A stretch of DNA of 64,000 bases from Allobosea sp. WAO (GTDB lineage Bacteria; Pseudomonadota; Alphaproteobacteria; Rhizobiales; Beijerinckiaceae): contig NZ_JXTJ01000004.1 of the NCBI RefSeq assembly GCF_001509835.1, positions 496,001 through 560,000 on the forward strand, given 5' to 3'. Both the position numbers and the translations under genes were made by a program. Shown in pieces: positions 17,928-26,997 of the stretch; within the stretch, counting starts at the first letter, position 1, and each line of letters begins with the position of its first letter. The notes under the pieces were generated by a model, which saw nothing but the letters and a program-made list of their open reading frames with translations, was not told where the DNA came from and ran no database searches.

Positions 17928-18986
17928 TCACGCCTTGCTCTTCCGCGCGCGCCTCTTCCGTGGCTTCGGATCCTCTGGCAAAACGGGTTCGACAGGCATC
18001 TCGTTGACCAATACGGCAGTGGCGTCGATATCCGGCCAGTCGGGTGCGATGAATGGGTTCATCCTATCCCCGCAGCCTGTGCGACCGGTATAGGCTGTCG
18101 CGAAATGCGCGATATCCAAGGTGTCGGCTCTATGAAGCAGAGCCGCTTCGATCGCTTCGTGGATGAGCTCTACAACTATTCCGTAGCGCTGGAGTCCAGC
18201 ATGTGACAGGCGCGAGCCGGCATACTCGGTGAAGCCATCAGGCACCCGAATATCCGCGATCTTGCAGCATCGATTGAGCGCTTCATCGACGAGATCGGAA
18301 TCCGTCGGCATCGACAACAGCGGGATGCGAATGAACCGCCCCCGACGGCGGACCTCATCAATTTCACGCATTGCTGGAACGAGGCTCGGGAGTCCGCTTA
18401 TCACCAGACCGACCGGCCACTCGTGGGATACCAGGAGCGTCTTCAGCGATTTCCTGATAGCATCCAGTTCCAAGATGTTGGCCTTGTCGGTCAGATTATG
18501 CATCTCATCGAGATGTAGAACGATCTTTCCAGACGTCTGCAGAGCCTCGTGAACACGCCTCCAAATCGTGTGCTCCTTCAGATCTCGCGAGAGCGGATAT
18601 CCAAGCGCATGCAGGATGGCGACACCAAGCGCCTTCAAGGTGCACGGTGCGGGGACGACGATGCGAGCAACCGGGCATCCCGAGTCGAGGATGTCGTAAT
18701 TTCCCAAAGTGGGATGGGTCCGGAACATGCGATCGAGCGAAGAAGTCTTGCCGGTTCCCGCCTCGCCGACAACGACGAGCGCGAGCGTTTCGTCACGGCG
18801 CCTATTTTTCTCCGGCGCTCGGCGGCCGATCAGAGTCCGGAGCATGGCATCGATCGAATCGCGAAGGCGATCGTCGAGATCGGTTTCGATATATTCGGCG
18901 CGAATGAGCGCCATCTTGTCGGCGAGAGCAAGTTCCGCCGACGGCATGGACGCGCGAATTCGTTCAATGATGGAGCTATCGAGCAC
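17928..18986 (-). CDS. tnsC: TniB/TnsC-like AAA+ ATPase
   Basis: A protein of about 352 residues from the GTG at 18986, or 377 if the upstream ATG at 19061 (which overlaps tnsB by 74 bases) is used. GTG is favoured because it follows the tnsB stop by one base and GGAG lies ahead of it. Walker A is GEAGTGKTSSLDR, Walker B KIVLHLDEMHNL. These ATPases assemble on target DNA and pass the target signal from TniQ to the transposase. The basic C-terminal tail (PRKRRARKSK) could contact partner proteins or DNA. Confidence 0.88.
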   Translation of the reverse strand: MLDSSIIERIRASMPSAELALADKMALIRAEYIETDLDDRLRDSIDAMLRTLIGRRAPEKNRRRDETLALVVVGEAGTGKTSSLDRMFRTHPTLGNYDILDSGCPVARIVVPAPCTLKALGVAILHALGYPLSRDLKEHTIWRRVHEALQTSGKIVLHLDEMHNLTDKANILELDAIRKSLKTLLVSHEWPVGLVISGLPSLVPAMREIDEVRRRGRFIRIPLLSMPTDSDLVDEALNRCCKIADIRVPDGFTEYAGSRLSHAGLQRYGIVVELIHEAIEAALLHRADTLDIAHFATAYTGRTGCGDRMNPFIAPDWPDIDATAVLVNEMPVEPVLPEDPKPRKRRARKSKA

Positions 18987-18987
18987 T

Positions 18988-21123
18988 TCACTGACTCCTC
19001 GGCTTGATGACGCGGGAGGGCTTGGTTGGCGCGATCGGCGAGATTTCGGCCGTTCGAGCACCTGATGGGATGGCCTGTGCCATGAGATCGGGTGCGGAAG
19101 GCGAGTTCAGCCGTTCGTCAGGCGCAGGGAAACCGATGCCGAGATGACGCTCGATGCGATCGAGTTCCTCAGTCGTCGGTCGTGTCGAAAGAATCCCAGT
19201 CCTCTGCTGGGCCTTGCGGGCCATGTCCCAGGCGTCGCGGACCGCCGCTGCTATGACCGCATCGTTCAATTTCGCCTCGGCGACAAAGCGACGCCTCAGG
19301 TCAGCAGTGGCAGCCTGCCAGATCGATGAGGGCAGGCCATCGGTGCCTGGCCGCATGCACCGCACCGGGATCCATCCGTGGTCACCCACGCGGGCAGAAA
19401 TGTACCCGAGATCGTTTGGATCCAGCTTGATGTCGATTGCAACACCACCGACCTTTCGCCGATATTGCTGCAGCTCCAGGTTATTGAAAAAGAGCCCTAA
19501 GACGCGGACTCCCCGCGAAGACATCACTCGCCGCAGATCAATCCCGAAGATGGCCCTTCGGACGTGACGGTCTGGCGGCGGAATGATGCCGTATTTGCCA
19601 ACCAGCCGTTGCCAAGCATTTGCGGGCGTTTCCCCGCCTAAGCCAGCATGTTGAGAGTTGTGGTAGATATCAACGACCCAGCGGACGAGAACGCGGCAGA
19701 GTTCGTCGACAGTGAGGCTCGCTCGGGCGGCCGGGTCATAGTCGCCTTTCTCGACGACATTCGAGAAGGATCTTCCGGTGAACGGCGCCAACGCCTGCTG
19801 GTCGATGGTGCGGAAGAACCTTTCGATGGTACCGCGCAGCCACGGCATCCCAGCCGGAGGAGCATCGGCGTTGCATCCCAAGTCGATGATCGCTCGCCTG
19901 AACGCGGAAGACATAAACGTTGCCCCCTGGTCGTGGCAGACCTCCTCCGGGGTGCCGTGCTGATACCAGCCACGCGAAGCATCCGCTCCGGCAGCAAACG
20001 CGTCCTTGGAGGTTACAACCATCTCAAGGGTCTCAAGCGCGAGGTTTGCACTGACGCTGGGAGCTATGCGCATCCCGAGGATGCAGCGTGTGCCGACATC
20101 GATGGCGACGCAGGCCCAGAAGCGCCGCCGGCGGAGCTCGTCCTGCTGCTCTGATGACAACGTCTCAAAGAGGCCGATGCCCTGGATGATGGTCATGAGG
20201 TTGATGCGCCATTCGTCAATCTCGACGCGTTGAAGGGGGCGCTCGATCTGGGTTCCGCTGCCGACGATCGCGAATTTCCGAACAGCTGCTGCCGTGCCAT
20301 GCCGACCCGCATAGACCTCGAAATCCGGAATGGATCGGATCTCCCGAAGCACGCGGTCATAGCTGGGCTTGGGGAGAGGAGGCATACCCGCGAGCACTCG
20401 GTCGCGATTGATTGCCTCGATGTCCGCCACAAGGCGTCTGTGAACATCTATAGCCGACGGACGCGTTTCCGACGCATACTGGAGGGCGGCGAGCTGCAGC
20501 ATCTTCCGCACCTCACCCGGAAACCGCTGGGTGTGACGGTCCCCGCAATGCCGGAACGCGGGCCGCAACCCGGTTGCGCGGAGCCCCGCCTGCTGAAACA
20601 TTGTGAGCCAGGTCCGCAAAGTACGGGGGCTTGGAGGCTTCCGAACGCTCATTATGAAGCCGGCGCGAGCGACCGGAATTGTCCCGTTACTGCGTGGAAG
20701 CTGGATAAGCGCCGCCTCCTGCTCAAGGAGTTCGCCCTGCAGCTTCGCTATGGCTCGCTTCATTGATTTGTCGGAGCGCGACGCATTGCCTTCGGCCTCC
20801 ATCTTCATGAAGCCCGCGCAAAAATAGCGGCGCCAGAGGACAATCTCCTGCTCGTTCAGCGATAGGTCGGACACAAAATTGGCGTCGCTGGCCAAGCGAG
20901 TTGCGACGGCTCTCACGTCGAAAGCGCCACGCTCGAACCGGAAATCCGGTTGCTGCGACAATTCATGCAGTTGTTCGTGCGTCACCTCCTCGACGATCTG
21001 CGGATCGTCGAGCCTAGCGAAAATGTAGCCTTTCGGCAGATGACGGCGGACGCGGTATTCGACGCCCCGCAGCACCAGCTTGTCTTCGGGAGCGATGCGG
21101 AAAGAGGGAGCAAGCTGGTTCAT
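18988..21123 (-). CDS. tnsB: DDE transposase, TniA/TnsB-like
   Basis: A 711-residue transposase of the Mu/TnsB retroviral-integrase superfamily. The catalytic triad is visible as Asp near 302 (VEIDEW), Asp near 398 (CHDQG) and Glu near 434 (GTIERFF), with 35 residues between the last two, as expected for an active enzyme. N-terminal helical DNA-binding regions precede it and a Mu-type C-terminal beta domain follows (about 520-600). TnsB cuts and joins the 3' ends of the element. The gene overlaps tnsA by four bases, so the two are translationally coupled. Confidence 0.9.
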   Translation of the reverse strand: MNQLAPSFRIAPEDKLVLRGVEYRVRRHLPKGYIFARLDDPQIVEEVTHEQLHELSQQPDFRFERGAFDVRAVATRLASDANFVSDLSLNEQEIVLWRRYFCAGFMKMEAEGNASRSDKSMKRAIAKLQGELLEQEAALIQLPRSNGTIPVARAGFIMSVRKPPSPRTLRTWLTMFQQAGLRATGLRPAFRHCGDRHTQRFPGEVRKMLQLAALQYASETRPSAIDVHRRLVADIEAINRDRVLAGMPPLPKPSYDRVLREIRSIPDFEVYAGRHGTAAAVRKFAIVGSGTQIERPLQRVEIDEWRINLMTIIQGIGLFETLSSEQQDELRRRRFWACVAIDVGTRCILGMRIAPSVSANLALETLEMVVTSKDAFAAGADASRGWYQHGTPEEVCHDQGATFMSSAFRRAIIDLGCNADAPPAGMPWLRGTIERFFRTIDQQALAPFTGRSFSNVVEKGDYDPAARASLTVDELCRVLVRWVVDIYHNSQHAGLGGETPANAWQRLVGKYGIIPPPDRHVRRAIFGIDLRRVMSSRGVRVLGLFFNNLELQQYRRKVGGVAIDIKLDPNDLGYISARVGDHGWIPVRCMRPGTDGLPSSIWQAATADLRRRFVAEAKLNDAVIAAAVRDAWDMARKAQQRTGILSTRPTTEELDRIERHLGIGFPAPDERLNSPSAPDLMAQAIPSGARTAEISPIAPTKPSRVIKPRSQ

Positions 21124-21830
21124 CGCGCGGTCTCCGCAACGTTAGAGGGAGTTGGAGCTACGCGGGTGGCGTAGCCAATGCGCGCGCCATCGAGCCTCTT
21201 CAGCATGCCGACGGAGATCATCCGCACGATAGAGCGAAAGGCGACGCCGCCGAGACCGCTCACACGGACCAGCTCGCCGATTGAAACGGTATGATGCTGC
21301 GTCGCGAGAGACAGCATGAGGTTATCGACCTCGGGATCCGGTGCTCGCCGGGCCTGGTGCATCAGAGCGGCGTCCGCAACGAGATCACGCGGAAGATCCG
21401 CGTCGGTCAGAAGCAGGATTCCATCGGCGAAAGTGACCGGAACCTGAGCCGCTATCATCGACAGCTGCTCGCTGAACCGTTTGCGCTCGGCAATGGCTTG
21501 CGGTTTGACCGCCACGGCGAGCCTGCGCCCATCCTTGAGGTCGGCAAGGAAGTCGAAGGTGTGCCGATGCCGAACACCAGCCATGTCGAGCCATTCGACC
21601 GGAGGCGGCTGTTCTCGGAGGCCGGTCACATGAGGATGCGTCAGAAGAAAGAGCGCCGCCTTTTTCTCCAAGCCGCTCTCACAGCGGATTTCGCGGGCAC
21701 GGGCGCCACCTACGACGGACGGGCGGCAGGCGCCCTTGCTTGCCGCATGCACCTCCCGAGAGGCCGCCGATGGAAGAGGTGGAATCCAAGCGGCTCCCGC
21801 GGAGGCGGAGATTGCAGTGTCATGTTGCAC
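21120..21830 (-). CDS. tnsA: TnsA-like endonuclease
   Basis: A 236-residue protein with a restriction-enzyme-like core. Likely catalytic residues are a Glu in ESGLEKK (51-57), Asp93 in HTFDFLAD and Lys109 in AVAVKP, the E-D-xK order known from Tn7 TnsA. TnsA cuts the 5' ends of the element so that transposition is cut-and-paste. A winged-helix-like C-terminal domain (about 165-225) fits the family. It is the first gene of the transposition operon. The gap between its start and the small gene at 22056 (225 bases) is AT-poor with no clear end repeats. Confidence 0.82.
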   Translation of the reverse strand: MQHDTAISASAGAAWIPPLPSAASREVHAASKGACRPSVVGGARAREIRCESGLEKKAALFLLTHPHVTGLREQPPPVEWLDMAGVRHRHTFDFLADLKDGRRLAVAVKPQAIAERKRFSEQLSMIAAQVPVTFADGILLLTDADLPRDLVADAALMHQARRAPDPEVDNLMLSLATQHHTVSIGELVRVSGLGGVAFRSIVRMISVGMLKRLDGARIGYATRVAPTPSNVAETAR

Positions 21831-22055
21831 GTTTGGTTTGTCCTGATCTGAAGAGCGAGCATCTATTCGGCGCGTGAAGACGTCGCGGTGCGCGCGGCTT
21901 CCAGTTGCCGCGAAAAGACGGCAGCATGGATGCTACGCAGCCACGAATGACTCGCTCGGTGAGTTGCTATGGGGAAGAATAGGGGCGTCGTGCCTATGAC
22001 TTGGGCATTGGCGCCCCTACCGCCTCACTTGGCGCGCGGCGCAATATCGTGCCGG

Positions 22056-22283
22056 CTAGCTTTCATGCGCGGGGTACAGCGCGAATTTCCGCGATCGCGT
22101 TGCGTGATCGGCGGAATCGATGAACAGGACGAGTTCCTCGATATCGTACAGTTCCCCGGCATCTTCGAATTCGAGTTCAGGAATCGGCGTTTGCATATGT
22201 CTAACGTCGCCGGCGCTAGCGGGCATGGACCGATAAGCGCACGTACGTCGAAGCGCCGTGGTACCAATAAGGGCGTGAGTCAT
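22056..22283 (-). CDS. Small acidic hypothetical protein upstream of tnsA
   Basis: A 75-residue frame whose ATG is preceded by GGAGGAAGCG, an almost ideal ribosome site. The C-terminal half is acidic with the stretch PELEFEDAGELYDIEELVLF. It points in the same direction as tnsA, 225 bases upstream. I do not recognise a family. It may be a regulator of the transposition operon or an unrelated island gene. The start signal is the main support. Confidence 0.5.
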   Translation of the reverse strand: MTHALIGTTALRRTCAYRSMPASAGDVRHMQTPIPELEFEDAGELYDIEELVLFIDSADHATRSRKFALYPAHES

Positions 22284-22457
22284 CGCTTCCTCCGACGAAA
22301 ATCGGTTGAATTTCGAGGTGGACCCGTGTATAGCTCAAGCAGGTTCGTCGATTAATTCGACGTCCCTTTTGAACTTGGCGTTGTGTAGAAGATTTGGTTC
22401 TTCAGTGCTTCGTGTTCATGCTCGTCTCCGGGTTTGATTGCGAACGAAGCATTTGCT

Positions 22458-22532
22458 GCAGAGCAACGCCTCGTGGCCCTTGAGGGGCCGACGCGGTTGA
22501 GAGGTTGGCCCCTCTCAGCCGCGTTTCTTTTT
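22458..22532 (+). terminator. Two consecutive hairpins with a U-rich tail
   Basis: A small GGCCC-TTGAG-GGGCC-like hairpin near 22475-22489 is followed by a 13-bp stem (22492-22504 with 22511-22523, one G-T pair) and TTTCTTTTT. This is a strong intrinsic terminator on the plus strand, yet no plus-strand gene precedes it. The surrounding gap 22284-22870 is AT-rich in its right half and may encode a small RNA. An imperfect inverted repeat (CACGA...TCGTG, with AAGAATT/AATTCTT inside) lies at 22651-22689. Confidence 0.65.
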
Positions 22533-22870
22533 GTTCGTGCCTTTAATCGCTAACGGGAGGTGATTGAAACATCGAACCCGAAGAATGTTATGGTGATTCT
22601 TGAAAATTTGCAATACAATCCTTGTGCACCATCGGATGAAGCTCCATAAAATCACGATCTTAAGAATTATTACTTCAATTCTTGTCGTGATGATGGATTG
22701 TATGCTTGATTCAACAACGAGCTATGGATTGAGGCGCGAAGTCCTTCAACCGGTCCTTGCAGGGACGGCCGATCGGCAAAATCAACGACTAGGACGGAGC
22801 TAACATTCCTTTTGAGAAACGGTCTTTTTTAGGATCCGAGGGGCACGCGAACCAGGTGTCTTCCGGCCCG

Positions 22871-23662
22871 TCAACGGCTGGCGAAATGATCATGCAGGTA
22901 CGCCTGCAGACGAAGGAGCGGGCCAAGGTTACCTGTTATCATGAGGTCCAAAGGGCGCCGGCCGTCGAAAGCTGCATTTGGCGCCTTGACCCATCTGTAG
23001 CCCCGGCTCGGATCCTTGAAGAAGAGACGCAGCCCCGTGTGGATGGAGATCAATATCGACAGTCGAACTCCAAGTTCGTGATCGACTGCGTCCATTTCGT
23101 CACGCTTCCACCGTCGGTACGCAGCGCGGGGTAGTGGCCGCAGGATCCGGAGCGCATCCCTGTCAGAAACTTCCCATCTCTTGAAAAGGCGGATCACGGC
23201 ACGGGCCGCGGCTTGGAGCTCAGTCCGCGTGAATGAGACCGATCCAAAGCCAGCGGCTTGCAGGTGCGGACCGGTCGTTGCGATATGACGCCGAATTCCT
23301 GTCGCTGGTCCTCTCCGAGCGGTCAGAGTTGTCCGGTTTCGCGATAGCTTTCTCGCCAGGAAGGCGCTCGGACGCGGGACCATGACGATGGCGAGTTCAT
23401 TTTGAGCGATGCGTTCCTGGTCAACTCTTAGGATGTGGTCGGAAGGGCCGGGATGTTCCAGGTGAGGTCCTTCACCCTCGACGATGCAAGCGGGCGGGCT
23501 ACGGGTGACTAGAAATCGAGAAAGATTGGGTATCCGGGCGCGTCTCTTTGTCGACAGCCTCACAACGATGACGTCTGCGCCGATGGCCAGAATTACGGGT
23601 AACGCATTTGCCGGGCTTAACAGGACGACCGTGCTGCGGCCGAGAACGACAAAAGACCTCAT
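22871..23662 (-). CDS. Protein with C-terminal MbcA/ParS/Xre antitoxin domain
   Basis: A 263-residue protein. The C-terminal 120 residues match the ParS/Xre toxin-binding domain: AVIRLFKRWEVSDRDALRIL, an RRWKRDEMD segment, RLSILISIHTGLRLFFKDP and RGYRWVKAPNAAFDGRRPLDLM. These domains normally bind RES-type NAD-degrading toxins. No RES gene is visible here. The N-terminal 95 residues are not recognised; an internal start at residue 94 is possible, but the annotated ATG overlaps the upstream stop by four bases, which supports it. It ends the FtsH-like operon. Confidence 0.7.
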   Translation of the reverse strand: MRSFVVLGRSTVVLLSPANALPVILAIGADVIVVRLSTKRRARIPNLSRFLVTRSPPACIVEGEGPHLEHPGPSDHILRVDQERIAQNELAIVMVPRPSAFLARKLSRNRTTLTARRGPATGIRRHIATTGPHLQAAGFGSVSFTRTELQAAARAVIRLFKRWEVSDRDALRILRPLPRAAYRRWKRDEMDAVDHELGVRLSILISIHTGLRLFFKDPSRGYRWVKAPNAAFDGRRPLDLMITGNLGPLLRLQAYLHDHFASR

Positions 23663-23991
23663 GGCCCGCCTGCCTCCGGCTCCGGCGAGGGCGCGTCAGT
23701 GGGCGGCGACGTGCATTTACCAAGGCGATACCAGCGACTCAGAGTGCGAGCGATCGTTCGATCCTCGCTGACCCAGATGAGCGGGCTTGTTGTGATCAGC
23801 CTATCGCCGAGGATCGGATGCCCGGTCGATCGGCCCCAGAACACCGTTTGACCGGTGAGCGGATCGCGCCCGATCATCCAGTCCTCGAGGATCACGGCGT
23901 CACGTAGGTCTGCGTCGGATGGAAGCCAGCCTTCTTCGAGCCGCCGGAGATCCGCAGCAGCGTCGGTAATCTTCTGCACCAATTCCCGCAT
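23659..23991 (-). CDS. DUF6634-like hypothetical protein
   Basis: A 110-residue protein with the pattern GHPILGDRLITTSPLIWVS followed by WYRLG, which I associate, without certainty, with the rhizobial DUF6634 family. There is no enzyme motif. The gene overlaps the ParS-domain gene by four bases, so the two products are probably made together. Confidence 0.6.
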   Translation of the reverse strand: MRELVQKITDAAADLRRLEEGWLPSDADLRDAVILEDWMIGRDPLTGQTVFWGRSTGHPILGDRLITTSPLIWVSEDRTIARTLSRWYRLGKCTSPPTDAPSPEPEAGGP

Positions 23992-24079
23992 GGACTATTC
24001 TCCCAGTGCGCGCGAGCAACCAGCCGGCCTCGTCGATCGGCCACAACGGCGTTGCAGTGACGGGGAAGCGGGGTTCAGG

Positions 24080-24298
24080 TCAGCGCGAGCGGGCGGTCAT
24101 CTGCGTCTTGCCTATTCCTCTGAGCCGCTCGAAGTCGGCGCGCCGTTCGACGACCGATGCCAGGGCGCACAGTGCGTCCACGGGATCGACCCCCAACGTG
24201 GCTGCGAGATCATGGGTCGCCTTGAGGAGCCGGGTTTCAACTTCGGGCAAAGATTCAGCCGATGGGTCGTTTTTGAGCACTTCGTCCGGGTGGGTCAC
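24080..24298 (-). CDS. Small helical hypothetical protein
   Basis: A 72-residue frame starting at GTG 24298, which shares GTGA with the stop of the FtsH-like gene and has GGGAGG five bases ahead. The protein is helical and rich in Leu, Ala and charged residues (ETRLLKATHDLAATLGVDPVDAL). No family is recognised. Tight coupling suggests it acts with the protease, for example as adaptor or substrate (inference). Confidence 0.6.
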   Translation of the reverse strand: MTHPDEVLKNDPSAESLPEVETRLLKATHDLAATLGVDPVDALCALASVVERRADFERLRGIGKTQMTARSR

Positions 24299-26403
24299 GC
24301 GCACCTCCCAAATTCGTCCTGAGCCTCACTGAGTTCGACAGGACCGACCTCGACAATGGATTTGATGTCGTCGCCGGACAGATAGCCCTGGGCAGCAAGC
24401 GCGTTGGCGAGCGCGATCAATCTGCCTCGCTTTCGATCCAGTAGGAGCCGAGCTTTGTCCTCGGCGTCGTTCAGGTGCTCGTTGACCGCTTTATGCAGCT
24501 CAGGATGCTGGGCAAGATTTCTGATCTCGGCGAGATAAGCGCTGCCCGAGATGCCCAGCCCGCACTGAGTCTCGACGAGCATCGCGAAACCGGTGGCTCG
24601 CGCCAGATCGGAAGAGATGCTCATTCCGGCACCTGCACTCGCATCCCCCAGGATGAGACGCTCGGCAGCTCGCCCGGCCATGAGGACGATTATCTCGCTT
24701 TGAAAGCGATCATAAGTTGCAGACCCCGTCAGGTTGCTTTCGAACTCGAAGAACCCACCCCGAGAATGGAGAGAGATGCCGCAGACCGACCCGGCCTCCA
24801 GCTCGTGAGCAGCCAAGGCATGGCCGCTCTCATGGACCGCGATGCGCCAACGTGCGTCCGGCGAGAGGGCCGGTGCGTTTGCAGCAATGGCAGACAGCAG
24901 CTCGTCGAGCGTGAGATCGCGCCTGGCGCGCCGGGCAGTGCCTTTGGCGCCACGAACGAGCGCCTCGACATCGGCGCCGGTCGCGCCACGAGAAGCCAAC
25001 GCCAGCGGTGTGAGATTGGTGGATGGGGGAAGTGCAGCCCCGATGTAGTACCGGAAGATCTCGACCAGCGCCGCGGTATCCGGTCGATCGATCTGGATTT
25101 CTCGATCAAGCCGTCCAGCCCGCTTTATCGCGGCATCAATCCTATCGGGATGGTTCGTAGCGGCGATAACGACGACGCCAGGGCGTTCCTCGATGCCCGC
25201 GAGCTGTTCGAGCAGCAGGTTGACGATTTGCGTCCAGTACTCGACGTAATCGCCCTGGAGCTTCGATCGGTCAGAAATGCCGTCCAGCTCGTCGATGAAC
25301 AAGATGCTCGGCGCCTGCCTGCGCGCTTGCGAGAAGGCATCGCGGATAGCCTGCAATGTGCCCGAAAGAAAAGGCGCAGCATTCCACTGAGCCACCGACG
25401 TCGAGACGAGCGGAACCCGCGCGGATTTGGCCAAAGCGCGCGCAAATTGGGTTTTGCCCACCCCAGGAGGTCCCGACAGGAGAAGGCCCTTGTGATCAAG
25501 ATCAGCCCAGCTGAGTTTCCCCGCGCGATACTCGCTCAGATCGTCGGCCAGCTGCAGGCCCCACTCTCGGGCCGCTCCGTATCCCGCTAGCTCACTGAGA
25601 GAGGGTCCCTGGATCAGGTACTCACCCTTCTTCCTAACGACATCTTCGATCGCAGCGAGGCATGCGTCGCCGGCTCGTCCGAAGCGGAATGCCAATGGGA
25701 GATCATCGACATCAAGCAGCCGGATTAGGTCCGGGTCCATTGCGCGTGACGGTGCACGTCCCGTCACCACGTCAATGACCAAGGCCAGGGCGGTTTGATC
25801 CAGCGTGGGAAGAACAAGGCGAAACTCTGCCGTCCGCATAAGCGCCTGTGGCAGGTGCCGAGTCGGGTCGGGTGCGATACCCATCACCGGAATCCGACGC
25901 TGGAGCGCCGCTGTGATCTCCTTATTACCCTTCTCGGGGCGATCCTCTCTCGCCGAACCATCCCGGGCCACGAGGACAGCGCGGGTCTGCGAGCCGACAA
26001 TTGAGCCGGCCTCCATCACTCGCGAGTGCGACGGCAGCACGCAGCTCTGCGCAACTTCCTTGGCCATTTCGACGAGGTTCGGGCTATGAGTAGTCAGCAC
26101 GACGATCGGAGCGTCCCGGCGGATGCGACGCGCCAGGCCAGAGACGCCCTCAATTGCACGGGCTATCAGGACCGCGACAGCCGCCAGATCGGGCCTGAGG
26201 ATCGAGACACCACCACCGTCGAAGCTATCCTCGAGGTCGTCGATCAGGCGCTCTAAAGCCTCATCAGTGCAATCGGCGCGGAGCATAGGCTGGATTTTTG
26301 CTCCCGCCTCGCGGGCAAGGATTTCGATGTAAGCCCGCGCTAGCAGGTCCTTTCGGGCTGGAATGGAGTGGCGGTCAGCTACAGACGGTTTTCCACGCGG
26401 CAT
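24295..26403 (-). CDS. Soluble FtsH-like AAA+ zinc protease
   Basis: A 702-residue AAA+ protease. Walker A GPPGVGKTQFARAL is near residue 311, Walker B SILFIDELDGI near 375, and the arginine-finger region NHPDRIDAAIKRAGRLDRE follows. The M41 zinc site HESGHAL is near residue 526, with a third ligand Asp in SISSDLARA near 597. Unlike housekeeping FtsH it has no N-terminal membrane spans; a 270-residue unknown domain takes their place. It probably degrades soluble proteins. It heads a four-gene operon with two small proteins and a ParS-domain protein. Similar soluble FtsH-like genes occur in rhizobial islands (memory, not checked). Confidence 0.82.
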   Translation of the reverse strand: MPRGKPSVADRHSIPARKDLLARAYIEILAREAGAKIQPMLRADCTDEALERLIDDLEDSFDGGGVSILRPDLAAVAVLIARAIEGVSGLARRIRRDAPIVVLTTHSPNLVEMAKEVAQSCVLPSHSRVMEAGSIVGSQTRAVLVARDGSAREDRPEKGNKEITAALQRRIPVMGIAPDPTRHLPQALMRTAEFRLVLPTLDQTALALVIDVVTGRAPSRAMDPDLIRLLDVDDLPLAFRFGRAGDACLAAIEDVVRKKGEYLIQGPSLSELAGYGAAREWGLQLADDLSEYRAGKLSWADLDHKGLLLSGPPGVGKTQFARALAKSARVPLVSTSVAQWNAAPFLSGTLQAIRDAFSQARRQAPSILFIDELDGISDRSKLQGDYVEYWTQIVNLLLEQLAGIEERPGVVVIAATNHPDRIDAAIKRAGRLDREIQIDRPDTAALVEIFRYYIGAALPPSTNLTPLALASRGATGADVEALVRGAKGTARRARRDLTLDELLSAIAANAPALSPDARWRIAVHESGHALAAHELEAGSVCGISLHSRGGFFEFESNLTGSATYDRFQSEIIVLMAGRAAERLILGDASAGAGMSISSDLARATGFAMLVETQCGLGISGSAYLAEIRNLAQHPELHKAVNEHLNDAEDKARLLLDRKRGRLIALANALAAQGYLSGDDIKSIVEVGPVELSEAQDEFGRCA

Positions 26404-26918
26404 GAATCCTCCCGTGCGATGTTGGCCAGAGAAGTCGATTGGAACGTGAGTGCCGACGGGGCAGCCGCTGAGCAGCCGTACGCCCGCTCAGTCGATCAGG
26501 GTTGGTTCGCCAGCCTCAACAGTCGCTCAGGCTCGCAAGAGAGCTCATCGAACTCTTCGTCTAGCAGCGCCGAGCTATCGTCGCCGCCGAAGAGGCCGGC
26601 GGCGCAATATATGCTCTTCGCCCAGGGGCGGACCCTAGAATGCGCTCCTCCGAGCGCGAAGCCGCCCGCCGCGGCAAAACTGCGAGATCCTCGGTAGGCC
26701 GAACCCAAGCGCTTCTGTTCCACCATGAATGGCTCCGCGATGTGGTCGAAGACAGCAGTCCTGGCACCTAAGATGTGGAAGGGGCTGCTTGGTCGATTGG
26801 ATGGAGCGATGGCGGTAACCGGCCAGCAGTCGCGAGGCCGCATATGGACATCGGCAATCGCTGCCGCTGGTCGCCATCAGCGCGGCATTGCCATCAATTC
26901 GCGCTGAACGGAATATAA

Positions 26919-26933
26919 TATACCAGGGGTATA
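26919..26933. promoter_or_regulatory. Palindrome TATACC-N3-GGTATA in an AT-rich promoter zone
   Basis: An exact 6-bp inverted repeat with a 3-base centre lies in the AT-rich block 26905-26960, in the 594-base gap upstream of the protease operon. Read on the minus strand, TTGTAT and TATATT flank it, so it overlaps a possible promoter. The neighbouring XRE-like protein is the obvious candidate to bind it. The rest of the gap 26404-26997 holds nothing recognisable. Confidence 0.45.
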
Positions 26934-26997
26934 AAAAATTTGATACAATTTGAGTGAAATATGGTTAACGCGACCCCGCCTTGTCGCGGTCGAACAA

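Larger units (their letters stand above)
16041..22300. mobile_element. Tn7-like transposition module (tnsA-tnsB-tnsC-tniQ)
   Basis: Four genes in one leftward operon encode a TnsA-like nuclease, a DDE transposase, an AAA+ regulator and a TniQ/TnsD-like target protein. This set defines Tn7-like elements rather than the simpler TniABQ elements, which lack TnsA. The TniQ protein is long (609 residues), as in site-specific TnsD proteins. I could not recognise the end repeats or a 5-bp target duplication, so the boundaries given are those of the operon and its flanking signals. Cargo may be the secretion cluster on the left, the defence genes on the right, or both. Confidence 0.7.

Noticed and set aside
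22555..22649. Strong ribosome-like site GGGAGGTGA with a short frame ending at 22649
   Set aside because: No start codon lies at a good distance; the 19-residue frame from ATG 22590 is too far from the site to claim as a gene.
22871..23991. RES-Xre type toxin-antitoxin pair
   Set aside because: The ParS/Xre-like domain is present, but the partner lacks any RES toxin motif.
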